From NCBI GenBank assembly GCA_033398695.1, contig CM065809.1, positions 84,425,644 to 84,489,643 on the forward strand: a DNA stretch of 64,000 nt, in the 5' to 3' direction. A program made the position numbers and the translations under genes. Numbering within the stretch: the stretch's first letter is position 1; every line of letters begins with the position of its first letter. Source of the DNA: Orobanche coerulescens. Its lineage: Eukaryota > Streptophyta > Magnoliopsida > Lamiales > Orobanchaceae. Under the pieces are notes generated by a model. It ran no database searches, had not been told where the DNA came from, and saw nothing but the letters and a program-made list of their open reading frames with translations. This document shows positions 1-9,371 of this stretch, piece after piece.

Positions 1-166
1 TGTCGAAGGTTGTGTCTATGCTTCTGACCTCCCTTGGTGGTGTTGTCTCAACTCCGTTCACGATATCCCATAAGTCCTGTCCGAGCAGGTAAAACTTCAT
101 ACGGGTACTCCATGACCCATAATTGTTGTTATTGAGCTTCTCAATAGCGGTAGTAAAATCAGCCAT
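1..166 (-). CDS. copia gag N-terminus (partial, runs off left edge)
   Basis: The reverse strand opens with an ATG at 164-166 and reads without a stop to the window edge, about 55 codons. The peptide begins MADFTTAIEKLNNNNYGSW and continues with the patch FYLLGQDLWDIVNG, which is the usual start of plant Ty1-copia Gag proteins (UBN2/retrotran_gag family). Gag forms the virus-like particle in which the element RNA is reverse-transcribed. A methionine-tRNA primer site and an LTR follow at the expected place upstream (525-535 and from 538). The rest of the element lies to the left of the window, so integrity cannot be judged. It is the outermost and oldest layer of the nested stack. Confidence 0.85.
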   Translation of the reverse strand, partial: MADFTTAIEKLNNNNYGSWSTRMKFYLLGQDLWDIVNGVETTPPREVRSIDTTFD

Positions 167-524
167 GATTTTAACAAAGCTTTTGGGGCCAAAAGTATAA
201 TTTTTCAAATTCTTGGGGTCAACATAAAAAATTTCAGAAATTTAGGGACTGAATTTAAAACTTTAGAAAGTTCAGAGACCAGTATGTAATTTCTGGAAAA
301 TTTATTTGCATAAACTACTGTCATCGTCTTCAACCTTGAGTTGAGATGATTTTTCCGACAGCCCATACGACTTCATTTGACGTCGGTTTTGTATTCCGAA
401 AATACCTCCGAACTCGTCTCGACGCGAGGAATCTGTTGATATCCTCAAAATTGAGTTTCGACCACATTTGTAAAACTCAAAAATTTCAGCCCTCTACCAC
501 TTCCGACTAGCACTCCAAACCTTT
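167..524 (-). other. untranslated leader of the minus-strand copia
   Basis: This is non-coding sequence between the primer-binding site and the gag start codon. It is A/T-rich, with no open frame or repeat that I can support. Its position is that of a normal retrotransposon leader. Confidence 0.6.
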
Positions 525-535
525 CTCCGATACCA
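525..535 (-). other. primer-binding site, initiator-Met tRNA type
   Basis: On the reverse strand TGGTATCGGAG follows the LTR end after the two bases AG. It differs at one position from the TGGTATCAGAG core complementary to plant initiator tRNA-Met. The two-base spacer is the same as in the SIRE-like copia at 3006-3007. Confidence 0.75.
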
Positions 536-537
536 CT

Positions 538-720
538 TGTTGGGATATCACAGGATCATTATAGTAAATTACCTATAATTTGAGAGAAAAATATTTATTC
601 TATTATCACTCAAGAATAGAATTACAAACTCACAAAATAAAAACTCTGAACATCACGCAATCCACTTCTTGGATTGATATTCCCTCTACTTGGAATTTTC
701 ACTCTTGGAGATGGGATAAT
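538..720 (-). repeat. copia LTR, PBS-proximal part, cut by hAT
   Basis: The LTR edge next to the primer site reads TGTTGGGATATC on the plus strand. It continues to 720, where an hAT transposon interrupts it. The 8-bp duplication GGGATAAT at 713-720 reappears at 33265-33272, where the LTR resumes. Because the primer site adjoins this end, this is the 5' LTR (R/U5 side) of a minus-strand element. Confidence 0.75.
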
Positions 721-1099
721 CATGGTTCTAAAAGACGCTAGGCACTAGGCGTTCAGATTGCTAACGCCTAGCGCCCAGGGGATTAATCGGGGAGTAATCG
801 GGCTAGGCGGATTTGAATTTTTTTAATTTTTTTGTATATAAAATAATAAATATATAATATTTAAAATAACTAAATTATGTAAAAATAACATGTATTTTTG
901 AAATATGTCATAATTTGACAATATATATGTATTAAAAAATGAACCGACGATAGTCATCATGTTATAAAGTTGGATCAATCTATCATTAATTCATATGTCA
1001 TGAATTTTCCAATCAAAAAGCAAAATGCACAGATGAAAATCCCCTGACACTGACCCAATAAGGACTTAAAAATTACAATCACATTATACCCCAAATTCT

Positions 1100-1189
1100 T
1101 CTTCAAACAAAATAACATTCAGTATCTCTTCAAACAAAATAACATTCAATAGTTCTTCAAACAAAATAACATTCAATAGTTCTTCAAAC
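1100..1189. repeat. 27-bp tandem repeat, about 3.3 copies
   Basis: The unit TCTTCAAACAAAATAACATT plus seven further bases starts at 1100, 1127, 1154 and 1181 (the last copy is partial). It lies in the 3' untranslated region of the hAT transposase gene, just before its right-hand exon. Confidence 0.85.
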
Positions 1190-1241
1190 TGGAGACAAAA
1201 ATCCACTAATTCAACAATTACTTGAAAATTACAATCACACA

Positions 1242-1628
1242 TTATATCTCAAATTCTTCTTCCCCATATTGCTCTAATACTTCATCGGTATCAGATTCAA
1301 ATTCATAATCCATCTCATCATCCTCTTCCTCATCCGATACAAAATCATCCTCATGTAGTTCTCTAATTTCTTGAATTCTATAACTTCTCTTATGCTCTAA
1401 GACACAATATTCTCCAGATTCACTAGTTAGATCCGAATAATCATCATCACCACATTCAACGATCCATCCTTGTGCCATGGTAGCTTCACTAGCAAGTAAA
1501 ACATCTACATTCTTCTCTTTCTCTCTTCTTTTCTTGTTCATAATCCTAGCATTAAATTGGATGTAAACTAAATTGTTCAACCTTGTTGTATCAAGTCTGT
1601 TCCTTTTCTTTGTATGGATCAACATCAA
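1242..1628 (-). pseudogene. hAT transposase, last exon (acidic C-terminus)
   Basis: The reverse strand encodes IHTKKRNRLDTTRLNNLVY, the motif that directly follows the dimerisation block in plant BED-type hAT transposases, and then a strongly acidic tail ending EQYGEEEFEI. Homologous continuity with the upstream exon (ending FEG at 1735) places the junction at about 1619. However, no AG acceptor precedes it there: the sequence reads GTTG before ATCCAT. Loss of the acceptor by point mutation is a plausible further lesion. The frame is open for the whole tail. Confidence 0.8.
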
Positions 1629-1734
1629 GGGAAAAATAAAATATTAATACGAGTACTCCTTCATGCTACAAGTTTGTATTGTATATTGAAATTCAAAATG
1701 AATTGAATGAATTGTATTAATTCTTAGTACTTAC

Positions 1735-1853
1735 CCCTTCAAAACTGTTCCAGTTTCTCTCACAACCCGACGAACTTGTAGTCAATGAAAGTATCCTTTT
1801 AGCCATTTTTTGCAAGTTTGGCACACCATTTCCATAAACATTCCACCATGCAA
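1735..1853 (-). pseudogene. hAT transposase exon, C-terminal dimerisation domain
   Basis: The reverse strand reads VAWWNVYGNGVPNLQKMAKR and then SLTTSSSGCERNWNSFEG, the conserved hAT C-terminal dimerisation region (SxSxxxERxxS-type core). A GTAAGT donor follows at 1734-1729 and a TAG acceptor precedes at 1854-1856. Joined to the exon ending at 24711, the codon GTT is restored across the junction (DL-V-AWW). This supports a real intron, and the SIRE-like copia inserted in it. Confidence 0.85.
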
Positions 1854-1872
1854 CTACATAAAATTTAAACAT

Positions 1873-3005
1873 TGTTGGGATAACAATCCCTGTATCGAAA
1901 GTTTTGACAGAATGTTTTGACAATGTGCCAATCCAGTATGCAGCAAACAGCTGTATCAAAAAGCTGATCAAAAGTATCAACCTGTATCGAAGAGTTCTCG
2001 TAGTCCCAGCATACAGTGAATCAATCATACAGCAAAGGAGTCTCATAAAGACTAAGTATGGAAGCTGTCTCGAAACGACAATACAACTATCATTCCATAC
2101 AGTATCCAAACAGGACAAGAAGGAATCTTTGTTATTCGCTAAAGTCAAAGTCCCGTTTAAAAAGATATATTTAAATACTAAAGGATAAAGTATTTAAATA
2201 TTAAGCCGTCAGAGATCTTCAATCAAGCGCAAAATCTGGATCGTGTTTTATTCAAACACATCATCCCGTTGGAACGGACTTCTGCTCAATGGATCTATCT
2301 CAATGGCAGAGTTTGAAGATCAAATACTGACGAACATACGCACGAAATCAAACAAAGTTATCATCATATACATCTGAGCAAACATATCTCCCAAAGTATA
2401 CTGCTATTCTGAAAGAAGAGATATACAAGTGCTCAAACCGTGAACAACACATTATCAGCTAAAAGCTCAGCAAGTCAAAGCTGTTGTTCAATCATTGTTC
2501 TATCCTTGAACAAAAGCCATCAGCCCTGTGTGGACTGAGAAACCTTGCTATTCCTGAACTGTGTGTGACGGACTTGCATTGAAGAGACGAAGCTTCAGAA
2601 CTGTGTGTGAAGAAGCCAGTCAAGTGAAACCTTAAACCAATCTGTGTGAACGGTTGAAGGCTAAGATCATTATATCAATCTGTGTGAACGATATATTGAT
2701 TAGGTTTGATTATAAATACGTAGTTGTGTACGTAGTATTTATAATAAACATTTTCACTCCTGTGTGGAGGACCAGTGGACGTAGAGGGGTTTACCTCAAA
2801 CCACTTTAATTACCGTGTCATTTACCTTCTGCATTTACTGTTTTAATATTTGTGATTATCTTTAAGTATACACTTCATAGCTAGTTGCTGTATTTACAGC
2901 AACTTACTTTAACAAGACTTCCGCTACGCACTCAGATTTGAAAACCGTACAACTTGTTGTTTAAAACACTTTAAAAGCTGTATCCTGTATACTTAGTGGC
3001 CAACA
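1873..3005 (+). repeat. 5' LTR of the SIRE-like copia
   Basis: The terminal bases TGTTGG...CCAACA form a 6-bp inverted repeat, and the primer site follows after AG. The LTR aligns almost throughout with 23376-24498 but has about 24 extra bases at its start. A TATAAATA box lies at 2711-2718. The motif CTGTGTG recurs at 2526, 2559, 2601, 2642, 2680 and 2760, at steps of roughly 40 bp. Confidence 0.9.
2711..2718 (+). promoter_or_regulatory. TATA box of the copia 5' LTR
   Basis: TATAAATA lies in the LTR about 295 bp before its end. The same box is present in the 3' LTR at 24204-24211. It is the likely U3 promoter. Confidence 0.6.
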
Positions 3006-3007
3006 AG

Positions 3008-3019
3008 TGGTATCAGAGC
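3008..3019 (+). other. primer-binding site, initiator-Met tRNA
   Basis: TGGTATCAGAGC is the canonical copia primer site complementary to the 3' end of initiator tRNA-Met. It is two bases past the LTR end. Confidence 0.93.
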
Positions 3020-3116
3020 GGTTGATTCTAAAAAGAATCAGTCGTATTTTTTATTGAATCAGATCCTTAAATCACTTATCTTTGAAAAACAGTCTTTTTC
3101 TTCCTTATATTCTCAT

Positions 3117-5071
3117 ATGGATTCATCATTGATCAATAAAGTACTCATGTTCTCTATTAACGAATTTGACGATTGGAGAATTAGGATGGAGGCTTATCTT
3201 GCAGCAATGCACGAAGAGATGATTTTTGTCATACAGGATGGGCCCATAAAGATCATGAAGGTAAATCCAGCCCTAAAAATTGAAGGCCAGGCTCATGCAG
3301 AGATGCTCAAGAAAGAGCGCGAACAATGGAGTTCTAACGAAAGAAAGCGCCCTAACCTCGACAATGTTGCGAAGAATGCATTGTCACTCTTGACAAAGGC
3401 ACGTTCTCTAAGGTAAAGAGCTGCAAATCAGCCAAGGATATCTGGGATAAACTCAAGTTAATTTGTGAGGAAACTGAGCTCCCAAAAGAAAACAAGATTT
3501 CAATATTAACTCAGCAATTTAAATCTTTTGAAATGAAACCAACTGAAACACTTGAGGAACTTGACCTCAGATTTACTGGCATTGTTGGTGAACTTGAAGC
3601 ATTAGACAAGATTTACAACCAAAGGGAGAAAAACCTAAAAAATTTCAGATCTCTCCCTGCCCGATGGGACATTAAGACCACAGCTATGCGTGTGTCGTGC
3701 AATCTTAGTGAAATATCTACTTTTGATCTCTTTTCTGACCTCAAAGCATTTGAGTATGATATAGACAGGAGAGAGAAAGCTGAAGAATCTCCCGCCAGGA
3801 CTATAGCCATAACTGTTGTATCCAAACGAAGACATAGCATGCCGAGCTCATCAAAGCCCACTCATAAAAATGCTGACAGCGACGACGACATCCTGTCGCA
3901 AGACGAAATGGCGCTCCTCATGCATAAGTTCAAGAAGTTTATCAAGCAGTCGGGAAAGACTCCATACAGGCCCAAGCCTGTACACAAGGTAAGTACTGAA
4001 ACTTCTTTTGGTGATGCTAACCTGTGTTATAATTGCAGAAAACTAGGGCATTATGCAAATAAATGTCCTCATCCCAAAGTTCAAAGGTTGCCGGAAGCCG
4101 AGCAACAAGAAAATGATGAAAGAAGACGTGCTTGGAAAAACAAGCTCAAGGCCGTGATTGGTGAATCAGAAGAATCCCCCGCACCATCAAAATCCAAAGA
4201 ATTTCTTCAAGTAGTCACTGACAGTGATTCATCTGATGATGATTTCGAAGATAAAGCCTATATGTGCTTTATAGACAAGGACAGTCCGAAAGATGAAGAT
4301 AGCGATGATGAGGTAAGCTCAACTTCAGCTATTCCCACCAATGCATCTCAGACTTTTGCAAACATGATGAATGAGTTTAAAAACATTCAAATGGCCCATG
4401 AGACGTTGAAAAATGAAAATATACAGCTCCAACTTTCTAATTTAGAGCTGAAAGAAGAAAACGACTTGCTGAAAGTAAATTACAAAAATATGTCTATTGA
4501 TTGTGAAAACATCAAAGTCGAGTATGAAAAACTCATGGAGAGCAATCATCAACTTGCTCATGAACTAAGTGAGACTAAATCTCATAGTGAAAGCAATACA
4601 AATGATTTTGTTCTGCTTCAAGCCAAAGTAAAAACTCTCAAAAAACGAGAAGGAGAACTTGAGACCATTCTGAAATCTTTCGAGAAATCATCTAAAAGAA
4701 TGGAAGAAATTCTAAGCACTGGGAAACATGCTCATGATAAAAGTGGCTTAGGATACAACTCATTTTCCAATAAAGGGAAAACTAGTACTGTGTTCGTGAG
4801 GGGTGTGGAATCCATTCCTGTATCGGAAGAAGTTCAAAGTCATCTGAAGGAACCCGTTGCACCACGAACAGCAAAAGATGCCATACCGCCACCATATTCA
4901 TATTCCAGACAGCGGAATCACCAGCCATTCAGACCTGTAAAGCGCACCCAACAGCATGCTCCCCGAGCATATCAACAGCGCCAACAGCCGTTCAGAAAGA
5001 AGGTTGTATCCAAATATCAAAGGCCCACACGGCAGTACTTTCAGTACAGCACGCCTAGGTATTGGATATAG
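3117..5071 (+). pseudogene. copia gag with CCHC zinc knuckle (SIRE-like copia)
   Basis: Translation from the ATG at 3117 gives a SIRE-like Gag start (FDDWRIRMEAYLAAMHEE). The frame shifts by one base near 3400. It then reads on in another frame through KDIWDKLKLICEETELPKEN to a CCHC nucleocapsid knuckle, CYNCRKLGHYANKC (about 4024-4065). After this come an acidic Ser/Asp-rich stretch and a long coiled-coil-like segment rich in Glu, Lys and Asn (about 4350-4750). A TAG at 5069-5071 stops the frame, although the same frame continues as a basic, Asn/Tyr-rich tail to a second stop near 5402. Gag would assemble the particle and bind genomic RNA. The long coiled-coil Gag fits the SIRE/Maximus lineage. 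Confidence 0.85.
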
Positions 5072-5425
5072 GAGCCGCATTATCCCTCGCGAAAGCTAGT
5101 ATCCTCACAGTATCAACAACAGCTTTGGGAATCCAACTGGAGACCCAGAAGGCAAGCTGTAAGGATGAAGAAAATAGCTCCACCTCCAAGACGGCATTTG
5201 TACTGGAATAATAATAATAACCCTGAATCTTACATGCATAATAATTATCATGATTATAGCAACTACGTACATGCCCCACATAGAAATCACAATTACGGAC
5301 CTAAACCATCCTACAGTAAACCTATTACTGTCAGGAAAATCTGGGTACCTAAAGGCACTAACATCCATGGACCCAACAATCAAAGGGGACCTAAATCTAC
5401 CTAATTTGTCTGCGTACAGGACATT

Positions 5426-8400
5426 TTGGAGAAAGACATCTGGTACTTCGACAGCGGATGTTCCCAGCACATGTCAGGAGATAAAAACAAGCTATCAGAT
5501 TACGTAGAAGGTTGCGGTCCAAAAGTGCACTTCAGTGATAAGTCTAAAGGAAGAACAAGAGGGAAGGGAACCCTACTTGTAGGAAAATTCAAAGTCACCG
5601 ATGTAGCTTATGTTGAAGGCTTACAGTACAATTTACTTAGTATTAGCCAGTTCTGTGACAAACAGTTCTCGGTGAATTTCTATATAGATCATTGTACAGT
5701 CAAGAAAATTCTGACCAAAGAAGTTGTGCTCACAGGAAGCAGATCAGGTAATATGTATATTGCTGACTGGATGCCTACGAGCTCCACAATTCCTTGTTTT
5801 GTTGCCAAAGGCACTACAGATCTAAGCTGGCTATGGCACAAGAGGATGTCAGACGTCAACTTCAATACTATCAACAAACTCTTTAGACAAGGAATGGTTA
5901 GAGGATTGCCAAATGTTTCATTCCAAAAAGATAGCGTATGTGGACCCTGTCAGAAAGGCAGGCAAATCAAGACCACCCTAAAAAGCAAATCCTACCTTTC
6001 CACCCACAGAGTTTTGGAAATGCTACATATGGATCTCTATGGTCCTGTAGAACCGGTAAGTTTGGGAGGTAAGAAATACTGTCTCGTTATTGTTGATGAT
6101 TATTCCAGGTATGCTTGGATAATTTTCCTAAGCAAGAAGAAGGAAACAACATCAAAGCTGCCCGAGCACCTGAGAAAGCTTCAAAATGAAAAAGGGTCGA
6201 GTATCGTGTCCATTCGTTCCGAAATGATGCAATTCACTAACCGCTTTATAGAGCAATACTGTTCGGAAAATGGGATACAACGCGAATACTCAGCTGCCCG
6301 TACACCTCAACAAAATGGTGTTGCCGAGCGAAAGAACAGGACGCTGAAGGAAGAAACAAGGACAATGATTGCCGCAAGCAAGTTGCCACAGCGTTTTTGG
6401 GGCGAAGCCACCAATACAACGTGTTATACACAAAACTGCTGTATCCTCAACAAGCATCACAACAAAACAGCATGCAAGGTATGGAACAACAAAACTCCGT
6501 AAGTTTTGTACTTTCACATTTTTGGATGCTTACGTTTTGAACAACGGTAAGGATCAACTTAGAACCTTCGATGAGAAATCGGATGAAGGGATATTTGTAG
6601 GATATTCCTCTGTTAGCAATGCTCAAAGGATCTTCAATAAAAGGAAGCTAACAATTAAGGAATCAGTTCATGTAGTGTTCGATGAACCTCACCATGATCC
6701 TACAGGAGTAGAAGACATTTCTGAGAACATCCGACAACTTTCCATCATCGATCCACAAACTCCATTAGAACCTGTCCTTGACCTAGAAATCAACCCCGCA
6801 GCTATAAGAATGGACGTAGATGAACCCGATGTTGTACCAGCTGAAGCTGAAACTACAGCAACTCAAGATACAGTACCGGACCCTGAATTAGAACCCGACA
6901 AAAGATGGTTGAGAGATCACCCGCAAGAGTTGATCATAGGAAACATTAATGCTGGTGTTTCTACCCGTAGGAGAATACAGAGTATACAAGGAAATATACT
7001 ATGTGCGCAAGAAGACCCCGAGTCAGAGATATCTCCATTTCCTGAATGGAAATATCAATCCGAGCTTAGAAGACTTAATATGTGCACTATTGCTGTATTC
7101 TTAGCCTAATCCGAACCTGTTTCTACCAAAGAAGCTCTCAACAACTCTCATTGGATCACATCTATGGAAGAAGAGCTTAACGGTTTCGAAAGAAACAACG
7201 TATGGTATCTTGTACCCAGACCTACGTATCAATCAGTAATTGGAACTAAATGGGTATTTAGAAACAAGAAGGATAGAAATGGACTCATTATCAGGAATAA
7301 ATCCCGACTAGTTGCTCAAGGCTATAGACAGGAAGAAGGCATAGACTACAATGAGACATTTGCCCCTCTAGCCAGACTAGAAGCCATTTGGATATTTTTA
7401 TCCTTTGCCGCCCATAAGAGCTTCATTGTATACCAAATGTACGTCAAAAGTGGATTCCTAAATGGAGACCTTGCTGAAAAAGTATATGTTGAACAACCAC
7501 CAGGGTTTGTCAATCCAGAAGGCGAAGACTTGGTATACAGGCTAAGGAAAGCGTTGTATGGACTTAAGAAAGCCCCTAGAGCATGGTATGAGACCCTGTC
7601 TCAGTATCTAACCGAAAATGGATTCGAGAAAGATGCTATAGACAAGACCTTATTCAAAATACAGGAAGGTGATGACCTTCTGATGGTTCAAATATATGTA
7701 GACGATATAATATTTGGTTCAACTAACCTTGCTTTGTGTCAAAGGTTCTCTCATCTCATGCAAAGTAAATTTGAAATGAGTATGATGGGAGAACTTAGTT
7801 ATTTTCTAGGTTTCAAGGTAAAAAAGTTGCCTACAGGGATTTTCATCAACCAGGAAAAATACAGCAAGGAGCTTCTCAACAAATCATCGTCAACCCACAT
7901 GAGCACTTCCGTACAAATTAGTGCTGATGAAGATGGAAAGCCGGTTGATCAATCACTCTACAGGAAGCTTATTGGCTCACTCCTGTACCTAATGGATAGC
8001 AGGCCCGATATCCAGTTTGCTGTAGGAGTGTGTGCGCGATATCAAGTAGCACCTAAAGAATCACACTTCGCAATAGCCAAACGAATCCTGAAAAACGTCA
8101 AAGGAACAGTCGATGTAGGACTGTGGTATCCTAAAGAAGGCGTATTCGATTTAGTTGGGTACAACGACTCGGATCTCGGAGGTCGAAAGCTAGATATGAA
8201 GAGTACAAGTGGAACTTGTCACTTTCTTGGACCTAGACTTGTGTCTTGGTTTAGCAAGAAACAATTGGCAAACTCACTTTCAACAGCTGAATCAGAATTA
8301 TATGCTGCTGGTAGTTGCTGTATGCAGATCCTTTGGATGCAACATCAGCTGTCAGATTATGGAATTGAAGCCAAAGAAACGCCGATAATGTGCGATAGCA

Positions 8401-8624
8401 CAAGTGCAATTGCTATCACGCACAACCCTGTATTGCACTCACGCACCAAGCATATTCACATGAAGCATCACTTCATTCGGAATCATGTTGAGAACAAGGA
8501 TGTTCGGCTGGAAAAAGTTCATACAGATATCCAGTTAGCCGAAATCTTTACCAAACCTCTCGACACAGCAAGATTCTGCATGCTTCGACATGAATTGGGA
8601 TTGCTACAGCCTGACTCCCTGTAA
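5426..8624 (+). pseudogene. copia pol: protease, integrase, reverse transcriptase, RNase H
   Basis: The order is that of Ty1-copia. The protease motif DSGCSQHM is at the start. The gag-pre-integrase block (LWHKRMSDVN) and an integrase core (HMDLYGPV, then NGVAERKNR) follow. Reverse transcriptase contains [11 protein letters not shown] and an intact YVDD at 7695-7706. RNase H ends with STAESELYA and the TKHIHMKHH motif. Breaks: a frameshift and stop near 6500, and an in-frame TAA at 7107-7109. Two catalytic acids are altered: the integrase second Asp position reads RSEMMQF (codon 6221-6223 is GAA), and the RT motif A reads [11 protein letters not shown] with Tyr (TAC, 7440-7442) where Asp is invariant. 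The enzyme set could not copy or integrate DNA as read. Confidence 0.9.
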
Positions 8625-9232
8625 TTTTTTACTGCTTTTACTCAGCAAATTGAGGGGGAATGCTGTAAGACCCAAGAATACAGTATCCATCGTTAGTTAT
8701 CTGTACACTCAGTCTATCAGAACAGCACTGTAGGAACAAAGAGACATGAATTATCCTACAACTGACGTGTGCAATAACTAAGGGGGAATACAGTACGATC
8801 CAATAATACAGTATTAATCCGAAAGCTGCTGTATCGAATTGAAACCCATATGTACCTTTTAAGGGGGAATGCTGTATTTTCGCAGATACAACACATACTA
8901 TGGGAAATCAATTATCATGTTATTTATTTTAAAACGATCTTTGTGTCCACGTGCCCTGTCATAATTAAAAGTTTTTGCATTAAATGCTTTACACGACATC
9001 TGGACATTGGTATCTTCAAAGCGATGCTTCAAATTTTTTTAATTATACACCGCCGTTTCGGGCAATAAGGGAAATTTTGATAAGTCAGAAGTGGGACCTG
9101 CTCTTATTTCAAAATTAGATGGATAAGTTGTAACGGTTACACTCAGTCCATCGTGGTCGTTCATTTTAAACAAGGGTTCCCATCCCTTAAAACTGACCGT
9201 TCATTCTCTGAAAACCCTTCTTCGCCGCCAAC
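8625..9232 (+). other. pol-ORF3 spacer with three PPT-like tracts
   Basis: This non-coding stretch holds three near-identical purine tracts: GAGGGGGAATGCTGTA (about 8652), AAGGGGGAATACAGTA (about 8781) and AAGGGGGAATGCTGTA (about 8861). They resemble polypurine tracts that prime plus-strand synthesis. Its last part, about 9160-9232, looks like a promoter and ends in a TATA box. Confidence 0.6.
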
Positions 9233-9240
9233 TATAAAAG
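9233..9240 (+). promoter_or_regulatory. candidate internal TATA box for ORF3
   Basis: TATAAAAG is followed by a pyrimidine-rich stretch and an ATG in good context (ATCAATGGC, ATG at 9372). The distance fits a transcript that starts near 9265 with a leader of about 100 bases. This would give ORF3 its own promoter inside the element. It is inferred from sequence only. Confidence 0.45.
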
Positions 9241-9371
9241 GACTGTAAATGCCATTTGAGTCTTTTTACGCTTTTTGCATATTAAACGAGTTCTTGAGCA
9301 TACAGCCTACAAACCTTTCTGTGTTTACTGCATTTCTCTTTGATTCTTCACTTTTCTTCGAGAAATTATCA

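Noticed and set aside
1904..2188. About 95-codon frame open in both LTRs of the SIRE-like copia (also 23344-23667)
   Set aside because: It has no ATG start in the 5' copy, lies in the LTR upstream of the TATA box, and resembles no protein. Conservation is explained by LTR identity.
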